A stretch of 64,000 nt of DNA from positions 1 to 64,000 of the forward strand of contig JAOAKH010000002.1 in NCBI GenBank assembly GCA_026413755.1, in the 5' to 3' direction. Numbering within the stretch: the stretch's first letter is position 1; each line of letters starts with the position of its first letter. The stretch is from Acidilobaceae archaeon (GTDB lineage Archaea; Thermoproteota; Thermoprotei_A; Sulfolobales; Acidilobaceae). Position numbers and translations under genes: made by a program. Positions 40,800 to 49,951 of the stretch are shown here, piece after piece. The notes beneath the pieces are model-generated. The model ran no database searches and was not told where the DNA came from. It worked only from the letters and a program-made list of their open reading frames with translations.

Positions 40800-40861
40800 T
40801 CTGCCGCCCCCGAGGTCGGTGAGCCCAACGTAAGACGTAGGGCTCACGCTCTATGGGCAGA
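40800..40861. other. Strong two-stem hairpin in a 200-bp intergenic region
   Basis: The upper arm is GTGAGCCC (40819-40826) against GGGCTCAC (40840-40847), continuing past an A-A mismatch into ACGT-AAG-ACGT. The lower arm TCTGCC (40800-40805) pairs with GGCAGA (40856-40861), leaving an asymmetric internal loop of 13 and 8 nt. The stem-pocket-stem shape recalls an H/ACA guide RNA, but no ACA box follows. It lies between the divergent pflX-like and subtilase genes; the rest of that region holds only their promoters. Confidence 0.45.
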
Positions 40862-40987
40862 AGCAAGCCCTCATTGGAGAGCTGCATTAGTCTTGCCGGT
40901 AAGGCTAAGGATTGACTAGCCGCTGCTTCCCTCCTTTTTCCCTATGGAATCACATATAAGTTTTCCCGAAACGGAGGGAGGGCGAAG

Positions 40988-43900
40988 GTGAGCTGCTTGA
41001 ATAGGGTTGCCCTGAGGTTCATTGCGCTGTTCCTCATCTCGGCACTCCTCCTCTCCAGCGGCAGCGCTCTCGTTGCCTCTACGGAGGCGCAGCTCCCCAC
41101 GAAGAGGGCCTTCGTGGACCCTGCGCTGCTGGACCCGCTCACCTATTCCCAGCCTTTCCTCATAGAGGCTCCTGAGGAGTATTTGGAGGCACATTATCAG
41201 GTCATGCAGTTCGCGCTCTCCCAGGCTGAGAGGCTCAGGGAGGGCCAGGTGAAGATAGTAATAACCGCAGCCCGCAGCGTTGACCTCAAGGCCCTTGCTG
41301 AGAGAGTGAGGGGAGTCATTAGCGTTATGGAGCTCCCTGCGTTCCTCTACATAGAGGCCTGGGCAACGAGGGAAGACGTGGAGGCCCTCTCCAGGCTCCC
41401 GGGCATATACTCAGTAGCAGCCTACAGGGTACCCCTCTCCACCGTTATAGCCACGAGGGAGCTGGTGAGCAGGGCCGAAGCGGAGCCCCTCGAGCCCCTT
41501 GCGTCAGAAGAGCCCGCGACCCATAAGGCCGTGGAGGTTATAGGGGCGGTCAGGGTCCACAGGGAGTACAACGCCACTGGCAGGGGAGTCGTTGTTGCAG
41601 TGGTCGACACCGGCGTGGACTTCGGCAGCCCAGGTCTCGGCCCTGCATCAATAGCTAGGACCGCAGAGGGAGTACCGCTTATATTCGACAGCGATCAGGC
41701 AGGGCTAGTGTTAACGCTTGCGAGCTCCACTAGGACGCCTGAGGGCCTTATCACTCTGCCCAGAGAGGGAGTGATCTACTTTGATGGCTACTTCTACGCC
41801 CTTGGCAGGACCACCTCCATGTTCCTGCAGTATATATCCCCTGCGGGCAGGAGCGTAGTCCTTACTGTGCCCCTCACAACTTATCGGGTAGGAGACATAC
41901 CCTCTGCTAGCGGTATCTATAGGTTTGGCCTGGCAGTCCAGTACCACTCTGTTTCCGGCTTCGGCACCCTCTATGTTTCCGTCCCTGTCCTTTACGTAGA
42001 CTCTGCCGTAGCGGGAAGGTATGACACGGTATACGCAGACCTCTCCACCCTCTACTACCTGCTCCTGAGGGCCATGAACCTCACGGGCGTCATAAGGGCG
42101 CCTCCGGACTCTGCGGTAAGGCCTCTGTTTGACCTCAGCTTCGCTGACGAGAGGCCTGCTAGGTATGGCAGCGAGGTCCTAGCAAGGGACTTCACGGGCG
42201 ACGGCGTGCCGGACGTCAGCATTGGCGCTCTGGCGGGCTTCCTCTACGACTTCCTCGGCGTCCTAACGGGAGAGGCAGGCAGCTACAGCTGGCTCACCGG
42301 CTGGGACTACACTGGCAGAATACTCCCAGGCATGGACCCGAGGGGCACATACGTCACAATAGCATATGACTACAACGGCCACGGCTCCAGCGTAGCTAAC
42401 ACCATAGCTGCAAGACTAGATAGGCCTGTGTCCCTAGCTTACGGGAGGTATCCGCTGAGGGGAATCGCGCCCGATGCTCTCATAGCAGCTAACACAGGCC
42501 TCGTGAATCCCATTGCCGCGGTCATATTCTTCAGCGGCTTCGACCTCGTTAGGGTAGAGAGCGCGCCATATGGAATTTGGTTCTGGAGCTTCACCGGCAG
42601 GCACAAGGCAGACATAATAAGCAACAGCTGGGGCTCCAGCGTAATGCTGCTCTTTGGTTTCGCGACTGGAGTGACTAACTATGCTCAGCTATGGGACTAC
42701 CTCATAGCGAGGAGCGGCACTATAATAGTCCACGCTGGCGGCAACGGCGGGCCGGGCTACGGGACCATAACTAGCCCAGGCGACTCCGCCTTCGCGATAA
42801 CAGCTGGGGCAAGCACCCTCTTCGAGTACAGGCCTGCCTTCGGGTTCCTCCCAGGTACTTATCACGACGTAGTTTCCTGGAGCCTCAGAGGACCCACTAA
42901 TATAGGCACCGTGAAGCCGGACGTGGTCAACATAGGCAGCTTTGAGTGGGCATTCACCCACACCCTTGCAGGGCTCGGCGACGGAATGAGGGCATTCACG
43001 CTCTTCAGCGGCACTAGCCAGGCTACCCCTATGACCAGCGGCGCCATAGCGCTGCTGCTCAGCTACATGAAGGCGAGGGGAATGAGCTACTCCCCCGGCT
43101 TTGTGAAGTGCCTCCTCAAGAGCACTGCAGTGGACATGGGTTACAATGCTTACAGCCAAGGATCTGGCCACGTGGACATCTATAGGACCGTTACGGCAGT
43201 GGCTAGGGGAGGCATTCCCATGGCCTGCTCTCCCTCGCTTGCCGTAGCTATGAGGGACTACCACATAGCGTTCCCGGCAGACCTCTACGGCGGGCCCACT
43301 GCGCTGGCGGTCGGCGACGTGCAGCTCTACCCAGGCGCCATGAAGCCTGGCAGTGCTAAGGAGCTGGACCTATCCTTCAGGGTCTTCGGCAGCGAGTCGG
43401 TAAGGGTGAACCTCTCAGCAGTGACCTTCCTCGTGTCCTCAGAGGGCCTCGTGAGGCACCTTAACCTTACGGCAGGCTATGCGATAGTGGGAGGCAGGGC
43501 AGTACCTCTCCGCGACCTACTGGTGCGCCACACTGACGACAGCATAACCATAAGGCTGGTGAGTGGGCTCTCTAGGATCTTCATCCCCGTATATCACCGC
43601 TCCTTCGAGGGGGTGCAGCTGGCAGAGATAGTGGCATATGTGCCTTACAGCGTGTTTGACCCCCTGGGCAGGAGAGGTAGCTACTCGCCGGCCCTTAGGC
43701 TTGGCATAGAGCTTCACTACGGCATAGACGTCAGCAACGACCGCTTCATAGACCCAGGAGAGACTCAGAGGATAAACTATGACATAAGAGATGCAAACGT
43801 GCTCCACATGAAGGTAGGGCGCCCCATAGAGAAGTTCAAGATGGCAGAGGAGATAGCCGCGAGGTTCCTCGGCAGGAGCGTCGCTCCTCTCCTCAAGTCG

Positions 43901-45022
43901 CCTATGTTCGATCTGAGGTTCTTCAGCATTTCCCCAGCATACATAGGCAGGGAGGTTACCATTAAGCTCGAGTTCAGGAAGCACGAGAGGGCGCCATGGA
44001 CTTGGATAAGCGTGCCCTCCTCGATATCCGTTAGACCAGGAGAGGTGGCAGGCGTTAAGGTGAGGATCAGCGTGCCGGCCGACGCCTCGCCAGGGCTCTA
44101 CGAGGGCTACGTGATCGCTAGGTACAGCGGCGGGGAGACCCTGATACCTGTCTCAGTTCCAGTAGCCATAGTTATAGGGAGAGGGACCGAGAGCGTTACC
44201 CTAATGGGAGAGCAGAGGTTCAGCTACAACAATTATGCTGTTAGCGGCCAGTTCGACTGGGCGTGGAGGTACGAGAGCGCTGACTGGAGGAGCTTCCCGG
44301 TGCTGGTGGAGGACCCGAGCGTGATAGGCTACCTGCTTACCGTGAGCTGGAAGGGAGTTAACACCAACATTGACGTGGCTGCAGCGGGCCTCTCGCTGCC
44401 GGCCCTAACGGTGGCTCTGACCGGGCCGCCTGAGGAGCTGTTCTACGGAGCCGTGTATGCAGCAAAGCTCAACTTCCCGCCCTTCTGGCCGCGTCATGGA
44501 ATACAAGCCTTCTACGACTCGCCCATACCTAAGTCTACGACCATCTTCGTGCCCGCATACGTGCAGCCAATGGGCTTTGCAGGCCTGCCAGAGTGGATAA
44601 TAATTAAGAACGTCTACGCGGAGGCCAGCTCGGAGGCCGGCTTCCCAGAACCGTTCCAGGTTTTCGTGAAGCCCGTGAGGAAGGCTGGGCCTGAGGTAGT
44701 TAACGTTAGGAGAGGGGAGAGCGCAGAGGTGGCAGTTAGGGTGCATGGCAGCCACGCGCTGTCCTTCGGAAGCGTCCTAGCTGCCATGGTATATGACGAC
44801 GGCAGGATAGATTTCTTTAGCGTCACTCCCTCTAGGCTGGGCTTCGGCAGCGACTTCACGCTCAGGGCCACTGTGAGGCCTTCGGCCAGCGGTTACCTGT
44901 TCTTCCTAGTGATCCTCCACTTGCCCTCCATTGACATAGGATACGTGCTTAGGGACGCGAAGACGGTGTTCTACAGAGAGCAGGCGATAGTGTTCGTGCC
45001 AGTAGAGGTAAGGGTTAGCTGA
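40988..45022 (+). CDS. Large secreted subtilisin-like protease
   Basis: An exported S8-family serine protease of 1344 residues. A signal peptide (hydrophobic 10-23) is followed by an inhibitory-type prodomain. The catalytic residues are D207 (VVDTGVD), H465 (NGHGSS), the oxyanion N586 (GGNGG) and S677 (SGTSQATP). Asp and His are 258 residues apart instead of about 30, so a large domain is inserted, as in pyrolysin and tripeptidyl peptidase II relatives. About 650 mostly beta-type residues follow the protease domain, and no C-terminal membrane anchor is seen. ACATATAAG (40951-40959) predicts a start close to the GTG. It probably degrades peptides at the cell surface. Confidence 0.93.
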   Translation: MSCLNRVALRFIALFLISALLLSSGSALVASTEAQLPTKRAFVDPALLDPLTYSQPFLIEAPEEYLEAHYQVMQFALSQAERLREGQVKIVITAARSVDLKALAERVRGVISVMELPAFLYIEAWATREDVEALSRLPGIYSVAAYRVPLSTVIATRELVSRAEAEPLEPLASEEPATHKAVEVIGAVRVHREYNATGRGVVVAVVDTGVDFGSPGLGPASIARTAEGVPLIFDSDQAGLVLTLASSTRTPEGLITLPREGVIYFDGYFYALGRTTSMFLQYISPAGRSVVLTVPLTTYRVGDIPSASGIYRFGLAVQYHSVSGFGTLYVSVPVLYVDSAVAGRYDTVYADLSTLYYLLLRAMNLTGVIRAPPDSAVRPLFDLSFADERPARYGSEVLARDFTGDGVPDVSIGALAGFLYDFLGVLTGEAGSYSWLTGWDYTGRILPGMDPRGTYVTIAYDYNGHGSSVANTIAARLDRPVSLAYGRYPLRGIAPDALIAANTGLVNPIAAVIFFSGFDLVRVESAPYGIWFWSFTGRHKADIISNSWGSSVMLLFGFATGVTNYAQLWDYLIARSGTIIVHAGGNGGPGYGTITSPGDSAFAITAGASTLFEYRPAFGFLPGTYHDVVSWSLRGPTNIGTVKPDVVNIGSFEWAFTHTLAGLGDGMRAFTLFSGTSQATPMTSGAIALLLSYMKARGMSYSPGFVKCLLKSTAVDMGYNAYSQGSGHVDIYRTVTAVARGGIPMACSPSLAVAMRDYHIAFPADLYGGPTALAVGDVQLYPGAMKPGSAKELDLSFRVFGSESVRVNLSAVTFLVSSEGLVRHLNLTAGYAIVGGRAVPLRDLLVRHTDDSITIRLVSGLSRIFIPVYHRSFEGVQLAEIVAYVPYSVFDPLGRRGSYSPALRLGIELHYGIDVSNDRFIDPGETQRINYDIRDANVLHMKVGRPIEKFKMAEEIAARFLGRSVAPLLKSPMFDLRFFSISPAYIGREVTIKLEFRKHERAPWTWISVPSSISVRPGEVAGVKVRISVPADASPGLYEGYVIARYSGGETLIPVSVPVAIVIGRGTESVTLMGEQRFSYNNYAVSGQFDWAWRYESADWRSFPVLVEDPSVIGYLLTVSWKGVNTNIDVAAAGLSLPALTVALTGPPEELFYGAVYAAKLNFPPFWPRHGIQAFYDSPIPKSTTIFVPAYVQPMGFAGLPEWIIIKNVYAEASSEAGFPEPFQVFVKPVRKAGPEVVNVRRGESAEVAVRVHGSHALSFGSVLAAMVYDDGRIDFFSVTPSRLGFGSDFTLRATVRPSASGYLFFLVILHLPSIDIGYVLRDAKTVFYREQAIVFVPVEVRVS

Positions 45023-45026
45023 GGGC

Positions 45027-47456
45027 TTAGAGCCTCCTCTTCCTAGCTTTTTCTAACATTTCTAACATTATCTTGCTCTCCACGCTAGCTACCAGCCTCC
45101 TCGTGGAGATCACGGCATCGGGGTTAACGCTGATCGACGTTACGCCTTCCCTCACGAGGAACTCGACTATCTCCGGGTAAACGCTGGGCGCCTGGCCGCA
45201 TATGCTGCTAGTTATGCCCTTCCTCTTTGCAACCCTTATTATCCTCCTCATGGCTTTCAGGACCGCTGGGTCCCTCTCGTCAAAGTAGCCCATCTTTGCG
45301 AGGAGCGCGCTGTCCCTGTCTGCCCCCAGCACCAGCTGCGTTAAGTCGTTACTCCCTATGCTGAAGCCGTCCACCATCTCTGCGAACTCCTCTGCCAGGA
45401 ACACCGTGCTGGGCACCTCTACCATAAGCCAGACCTTAAAGTCCCTCCCCCTGCTCAGCCCCTCCTCCTCCATTATCTTCAGCGCCCTCTCCAGCTCCCA
45501 TGTGGTCCTCACGAAGGGGAACATGACCCACACGTTCTTCAGGCCCCACTCGTCCCTCGCCTTCTTTATCGCCCTTACCTCTAGCCTGAAGGCTGGCTCG
45601 TACTGAGGACTTATGTACCTGGAGACTCCCCTCCAACCCATCATCGGGTTCCTCTCCTCTACGTCCTCATACTTGTCCCCTCCCTTGAGCCTGGCATACT
45701 CGTTTGTCTTGAAGTCGCTGAACCTTACTACCACAGGCCTCGGGTATATGGCTCCGGCAACCTTAGCTATGCCCTCTGCAAGCCTGTCCACGAAGTAGAC
45801 GCCCCTGCCCTGCTCTATGAGGTAGAGGGGGTGGTACTGGATCCAGCTGGCTATGATGAACTCTATCCTCATGAGCCCTATGCCGTCAAAGGGCAGGTCT
45901 GCGTACCTGTCTATCTCGTCTGGCTCCCCCAGGTTCATGTATATCTTAGTTGCAGTCACGGGGTGGGCAGTAACTATGAGCTCCGCCTTTGGCCTCTCCT
46001 CCACCTTAGGCTTTGGCTTCGCCCCCTCTAGCGCGCCGTAGTACACTATGCCCTTGCTGCCGTCTACAGTCACCTCCATGCCGTCGCGAAGGGCCTTCGT
46101 CGCGTTCCCCGTGCCCACAACTGCCGGTATGCCGAGCTCCCTGGAGACTATGGCAGCGTGGGCGGTCATGCCGCCCTCGTCCGTAACTATGGCAGAGGCC
46201 AGCCTCATGTATGGCACCCAGTCCGGATCTGTCATCTTCGTTACCAGCACGTCTCCCTTCTCCATCTTCCTCGCGGCCTCCTCAACGCTGAGAGCCACCT
46301 TCACTGTGCCGACGGCCACGCCAGGGCTAGCGGGGACGCCTCTCACCAGGACCTTGCCGACCTCTACGGCGACCTCCTTGGGCTTCTCCGCCTTCCTCTT
46401 GCTCCAGACAGTCTCAGGCCTAGCCTGCACAAGGAATATGTTGCCCTCTGCGATGTCTGCATCTATGGCCCACTCCACGTCCATGGGCTTGCCGAAGTAC
46501 GACTCCACCTTCAGGGCAAGCCTCGCTAGCGCCCTCACTTCTTCATCGCTAAGCGCCTCCCTATCTGACCTTATGCCGTGCCTTGCGAAGAGCTCCGCAA
46601 TGGCCGGGTGCTTCTCCCTGAGGGCCTTCAGCTCCTCCTCGCTGCTCGGGATCTCCACCTCTACGTTTGCCCCCAGCTGAGGGTCGTAGAAGAGCCCCTT
46701 CCTCTTCTCGCTTATCCTCTTCTCTATGATCTCCAAAGTATGCTTTGAGAGGACGAAGCGGTCCGGCGTCACCTTTCCCCCTACTATGTACTCGCCCAGC
46801 CCCCAGATGGCCTCTATGACTATCTTGTCCTCTTCGCCCGTCACCGGGTGTATTGTGAAGGCCACACCGCTGCTCCTGCTGTTCACCATCTTCTGCACCA
46901 CTACCGCCATGAGCGCGGCCTCGTGGTCCACGTTAAGGCTGTCCCTGTAGCTGAGCGCCCTGGCGGTCCAGAGGCTACTCCACGCCCTCTTGACCATCTC
47001 TACAACGTTGGCTGCGCCCCGCACGTTAAGGTACGTTTCCTGCTGACCTGCAAAGCTGGCCTCAGGGAGATCCTCTACAGTGGCGCTGCTCCTCACTGCC
47101 ACCAGCGGCTCCTTCACTCCTAAGGACTCCGCGAGGCTCGCGTAGGCCTTCTCTATCTCAGCCTCTATCCGGCGGGGCATGGGGGTCCGCGCGAATTGGC
47201 TCCTTATCAGCTCGCTGGCCTTCCCGTACTCGCTCGGCTTACCGCTGGTGATCGTCTCCTCTAGGACGTACTTCATGTAACCTGTTATGCCGGTCTCAAG
47301 TATGAACTGCCTATAGGCCTCCGTGGTGACTACGAAGCCAGGAGGCACCGGGATGCCAGCCCTCAGCATCTCTGCCAGGCCCATGGCTTTGCCTCCTATC
47401 AGGCTCTTGTGCTCAGGCGTTACCTCGGAGAGCCTAAGGATAAGGGGCCTCTCCAT
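45027..47456 (-). CDS. ppsA: Phosphoenolpyruvate synthase
   Basis: Converts pyruvate to PEP with ATP, for gluconeogenesis. The 809 residues have the three expected parts: an ATP-grasp domain ([20 protein letters not shown] near 120-139), the phosphohistidine domain with H433 in [15 protein letters not shown], and the PEP-binding barrel with SICGQAPS. The length is typical of archaeal enzymes. The gene starts with ATG and is read divergently from hisS, each with its own AT-rich promoter. Its stop is four bases from the subtilase stop. Confidence 0.97.
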   Translation of the reverse strand: MERPLILRLSEVTPEHKSLIGGKAMGLAEMLRAGIPVPPGFVVTTEAYRQFILETGITGYMKYVLEETITSGKPSEYGKASELIRSQFARTPMPRRIEAEIEKAYASLAESLGVKEPLVAVRSSATVEDLPEASFAGQQETYLNVRGAANVVEMVKRAWSSLWTARALSYRDSLNVDHEAALMAVVVQKMVNSRSSGVAFTIHPVTGEEDKIVIEAIWGLGEYIVGGKVTPDRFVLSKHTLEIIEKRISEKRKGLFYDPQLGANVEVEIPSSEEELKALREKHPAIAELFARHGIRSDREALSDEEVRALARLALKVESYFGKPMDVEWAIDADIAEGNIFLVQARPETVWSKRKAEKPKEVAVEVGKVLVRGVPASPGVAVGTVKVALSVEEAARKMEKGDVLVTKMTDPDWVPYMRLASAIVTDEGGMTAHAAIVSRELGIPAVVGTGNATKALRDGMEVTVDGSKGIVYYGALEGAKPKPKVEERPKAELIVTAHPVTATKIYMNLGEPDEIDRYADLPFDGIGLMRIEFIIASWIQYHPLYLIEQGRGVYFVDRLAEGIAKVAGAIYPRPVVVRFSDFKTNEYARLKGGDKYEDVEERNPMMGWRGVSRYISPQYEPAFRLEVRAIKKARDEWGLKNVWVMFPFVRTTWELERALKIMEEEGLSRGRDFKVWLMVEVPSTVFLAEEFAEMVDGFSIGSNDLTQLVLGADRDSALLAKMGYFDERDPAVLKAMRRIIRVAKRKGITSSICGQAPSVYPEIVEFLVREGVTSISVNPDAVISTRRLVASVESKIMLEMLEKARKRRL

Positions 47457-47559
47457 ACAACAGCACCTGTCTAATTTCTATATTTTCAAAATACTTATAC
47501 TTTCCGCAGAATTGCGAATATTTATCCTTTCCTCTCAATGTCAACTCAGGCGCTGAAGC

Positions 47560-48846
47560 ATGAAAGAGTATAGGCCGCCGAGGGGCTTCAGAGACTTCCC
47601 GCCGGAGGTAATGCTTCTGAGAAGGGAGGTGATAGGGAAGGTCGTTAGGGTCTTCGAGAGGTACGGCTTTGACCCGATCGACACGCCGGCAGTGGAGCAC
47701 TGGGAAACCCTTGCAGGCAAGTACGGCGAAGAGGCCGAGGGGAAGCTCATATGGAGGTTCACCGACCCCTGGAGCGGGAAGGAGTACGCCCTTAGGTATG
47801 ACCTGACCGTCCCCCTAGCTCGCTTCGTCTCGAACCGCCAGGACTTGCCGCTGCCGTTCAAGAGGTATCACATAGCTCCAGTCTGGAGGCACGAGGAGCC
47901 GCAAAGGGGGAGGTATAGGGAGTTCTATCAGTGTGACGTCGACATCGTGGGCAGCCCCTACCCTGAGGCAGACGCGGAGGTCATAGAGGTGATCTCAGAG
48001 GCGCTGAGAGAGCTCGGCTTCTCTGGCTTCAAGGTGAGGCTTAACGACAGGAGGCTGCTCGCCGCGGTCTTCGAGGAGGAGCTTGGGCTGAAGGACCCCT
48101 TGCCAGTGTACAGGGCAGTTGACAAGCTAGACAAGATAGGGCCGGAGGGCGTCAAGAGGGAGCTGTCGAGGGCAGCGGGGGAGGCCGTTGCGGAGAAGGT
48201 AATGGATCTCATATCCCTCGGGGGAGATCTCGAGGCCCTGAGGTCCCTCTGCTCCAGATACTCTCACAACGCGAGGGCAAAAGAGGCCTGCGATCATCTG
48301 GAGCAGGTCCTCAGCCTCGTCGGCGGCGTTACGTTCGACTTCAGCCTAGTGAGGGGGCTGGACTACTACACGGGCCCTATAGTGGAGGTGGTCCTAGATC
48401 AGCCAAAGATAGGGAGCGTGGCGGGGGGAGGGAGGTACGACGGGCTCATAGGACTGTTCACTGGCAAAGAGATGCCTGCTACGGGCGCGAGCTTGGGGAT
48501 AGAGAGGATCATAGATGCTGGCGTGGAGCTAGGGATCTTCAAGCCTCCGCGCTCCACCGTTGCTGACGTATACGTGGTGGTCGTGGACTGGGCGTACTTT
48601 AAGTATGCCTGGAGGGCCGCGAGGGAGCTGAGGAGCAACGGCATAAACGTGAGGCTCGACGTGAGCAGGGCCAGCGAGGAGGCGCAGAGGAGGAGGGCGA
48701 GGAGGCTGGGGGCGCCGGTGATGCTGTTTGTGGGCAAGAGTGAGGCAGAGAGCGGGACCGTAACGGTATACTCGCCAGCAAAGGGGGAGCGTGCGGTAGT
48801 AAGGCTGGAGGAGGCACACTTAGTGATCAAGAGGTTCCTCTCCTAG
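47560..48846 (+). CDS. hisS: Histidyl-tRNA synthetase
   Basis: A class II synthetase of 428 residues. Motif 1 lies in FPPEVMLLRREVIGKV and motif 2 in VWRHEEPQRGRYREFYQ. The histidine A and B signatures are RGLDYYTG and AGGGRYDGLIG, and the ATP-binding ASLGIERI is near 315. The C-terminal anticodon-binding domain is complete. A TATA-like GAATATTTATCC (47516-47527) predicts transcription about 11 nt before the ATG. Confidence 0.97.
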   Translation: MKEYRPPRGFRDFPPEVMLLRREVIGKVVRVFERYGFDPIDTPAVEHWETLAGKYGEEAEGKLIWRFTDPWSGKEYALRYDLTVPLARFVSNRQDLPLPFKRYHIAPVWRHEEPQRGRYREFYQCDVDIVGSPYPEADAEVIEVISEALRELGFSGFKVRLNDRRLLAAVFEEELGLKDPLPVYRAVDKLDKIGPEGVKRELSRAAGEAVAEKVMDLISLGGDLEALRSLCSRYSHNARAKEACDHLEQVLSLVGGVTFDFSLVRGLDYYTGPIVEVVLDQPKIGSVAGGGRYDGLIGLFTGKEMPATGASLGIERIIDAGVELGIFKPPRSTVADVYVVVVDWAYFKYAWRAARELRSNGINVRLDVSRASEEAQRRRARRLGAPVMLFVGKSEAESGTVTVYSPAKGERAVVRLEEAHLVIKRFLS

Positions 48847-48988
48847 CCTTACCTTGCCCTCCGCTCCTCGTGGGGGTACCATCCGCTACCCTCTTCACGC
48901 CTCCCGCCCTCTCAGCCCGCCTGAGCGTCCTATCGGGCGTCACCTCTTCGTACAACCTGTCCAGCCCTGCTAGCCTCCTGGGCTCCAT
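48827..48988 (-). CDS. Small basic protein (53 aa), unknown
   Basis: A short ORF whose ATG lies 4 nt from the transcription start predicted by a two-way TATA box centred near 49018, which also serves the AbrB-PhoU gene. The peptide begins MEPRRLAGLDRLYEEVTPDR and has a Gly/Arg/Lys-rich tail (RSGGQGKARRG), suggesting nucleic-acid binding. It overlaps the hisS 3' end by 20 nt. I recognise no family; the promoter position is the main support. Confidence 0.42.
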   Translation of the reverse strand: MEPRRLAGLDRLYEEVTPDRTLRRAERAGGVKRVADGTPTRSGGQGKARRGTS

Positions 48989-49012
48989 TACGAAGGCCCC
49001 TCAGCATGCTCC

Positions 49013-49023
49013 CTTTTTAAGCC
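49013..49023. promoter_or_regulatory. TATA box shared by the small basic ORF and AbrB-PhoU gene
   Basis: TTTTTAAGCC reads GGCTTAAAAA on the other strand. Predicted starts are about 49044 (TTG at 49055) and about 48992 (ATG at 48988). Confidence 0.55.
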
Positions 49024-49054
49024 CCTCTCGGAGGCTATCAGCAAAGGCTCTGCC

Positions 49055-49951
49055 TTGGAGGAGGGCGTGGAGGCGCGGAGGGTGGTCAAGCTCGGCCAGA
49101 GTAGCCTCGTTGTGAGCCTGCCGAAGAGGTGGGCAGATAGGGTAGGGCTGAAGGCCGGAGACATTGTGCTCGTGATCTCTGAAGGGGAGAACCTCAGGCT
49201 CAGGCCGGTGAGGAGGAGAGAGGAGCTAGAGATAAAGGTGAGGGGGAAGGAGGCGGCTCTCGTGAGCTATGTGGTCCCTTGTGCTTACGTGCTCGGCTAC
49301 GAGAGGGCCGTCTTTGAGGCAGGGGTTCCCTTGGATGACTTGAGGAAGGCCGTAGAGAGGCTGCCCGGAGCTGTGATGAACTTCAGGGAGGAGGGAGGCG
49401 TAGAGGTAAAGATAGCGGTGGATCTAGATAAGCTGAGCGTGAAAGAGCTCCTGCGCAAGAACTCCTCTCTCTCCTCCCAGATCGCCCTCCTCCTCTCTAG
49501 GGCCTTGGAGGGCTCCGCAGAGCAGGAGGAGCTCGAGTCCCTCAAGTCCCAGTCATACTCTCTGCGCTCTCTGGGAAAGAGGTTCCTATACGCTAAGCTC
49601 TCGGAGGGGAAGAGGAGCATCTCGTTCTTCGCCATAACGCTCATATCCCTCGGCTGGCTCGTGGACTCGATAATGTTAGAGCTCGCCGAGCACGCCATGA
49701 GGGAGGGGGTTAGGAATAGGAATCTTGCAGAGACGGCCATGAGGATCAGCGAGCTCCCCCTATTGGCCTCCTCCCTCCCTCCCAGCCTTCGGAAGTCCCT
49801 AGAGCTTATGGAGAAGGCGACGAGCATAGAGGGGGAGCTGCGGGGGGAGAGAGACCCCATTGCGGCGAGGCTCCTCGACGTCGTTAAGGTCTTCAAGATC
49901 ATGGGGGCTAGTGCCGTGTGCGTGAGCATGGCAGAGGGAGGAGGGGATTGA
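49055..49951 (+). CDS. AbrB-PhoU phosphate-uptake regulator-like protein
   Basis: Residues 8-52 form an AbrB/SpoVT DNA-binding beta domain (RVVKLGQSSLVVSLPKRWAD, then LKAGDIV). The remaining 240 residues are helical and match a PhoU-like domain, including the ELLRKNSSL and LAEHAM helices. This fusion is common in archaea and is usually annotated as a phosphate uptake regulator, although no phosphate transporter gene is nearby. The TTG start agrees with the TATA box at 49013-49023. Confidence 0.87.
   Translation: MEEGVEARRVVKLGQSSLVVSLPKRWADRVGLKAGDIVLVISEGENLRLRPVRRREELEIKVRGKEAALVSYVVPCAYVLGYERAVFEAGVPLDDLRKAVERLPGAVMNFREEGGVEVKIAVDLDKLSVKELLRKNSSLSSQIALLLSRALEGSAEQEELESLKSQSYSLRSLGKRFLYAKLSEGKRSISFFAITLISLGWLVDSIMLELAEHAMREGVRNRNLAETAMRISELPLLASSLPPSLRKSLELMEKATSIEGELRGERDPIAARLLDVVKVFKIMGASAVCVSMAEGGGD

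Noticed and set aside
42689-43264. 191-codon minus-strand ORF inside the subtilase gene
   Set aside because: The subtilase catalytic serine region is on the other strand with intact motifs; the antisense product has no family features.
46048-46680. 210-codon plus-strand ORF inside ppsA
   Set aside because: Antisense to the phosphohistidine domain of PEP synthase; composition is Ser/Thr/Ala-rich shadow sequence.
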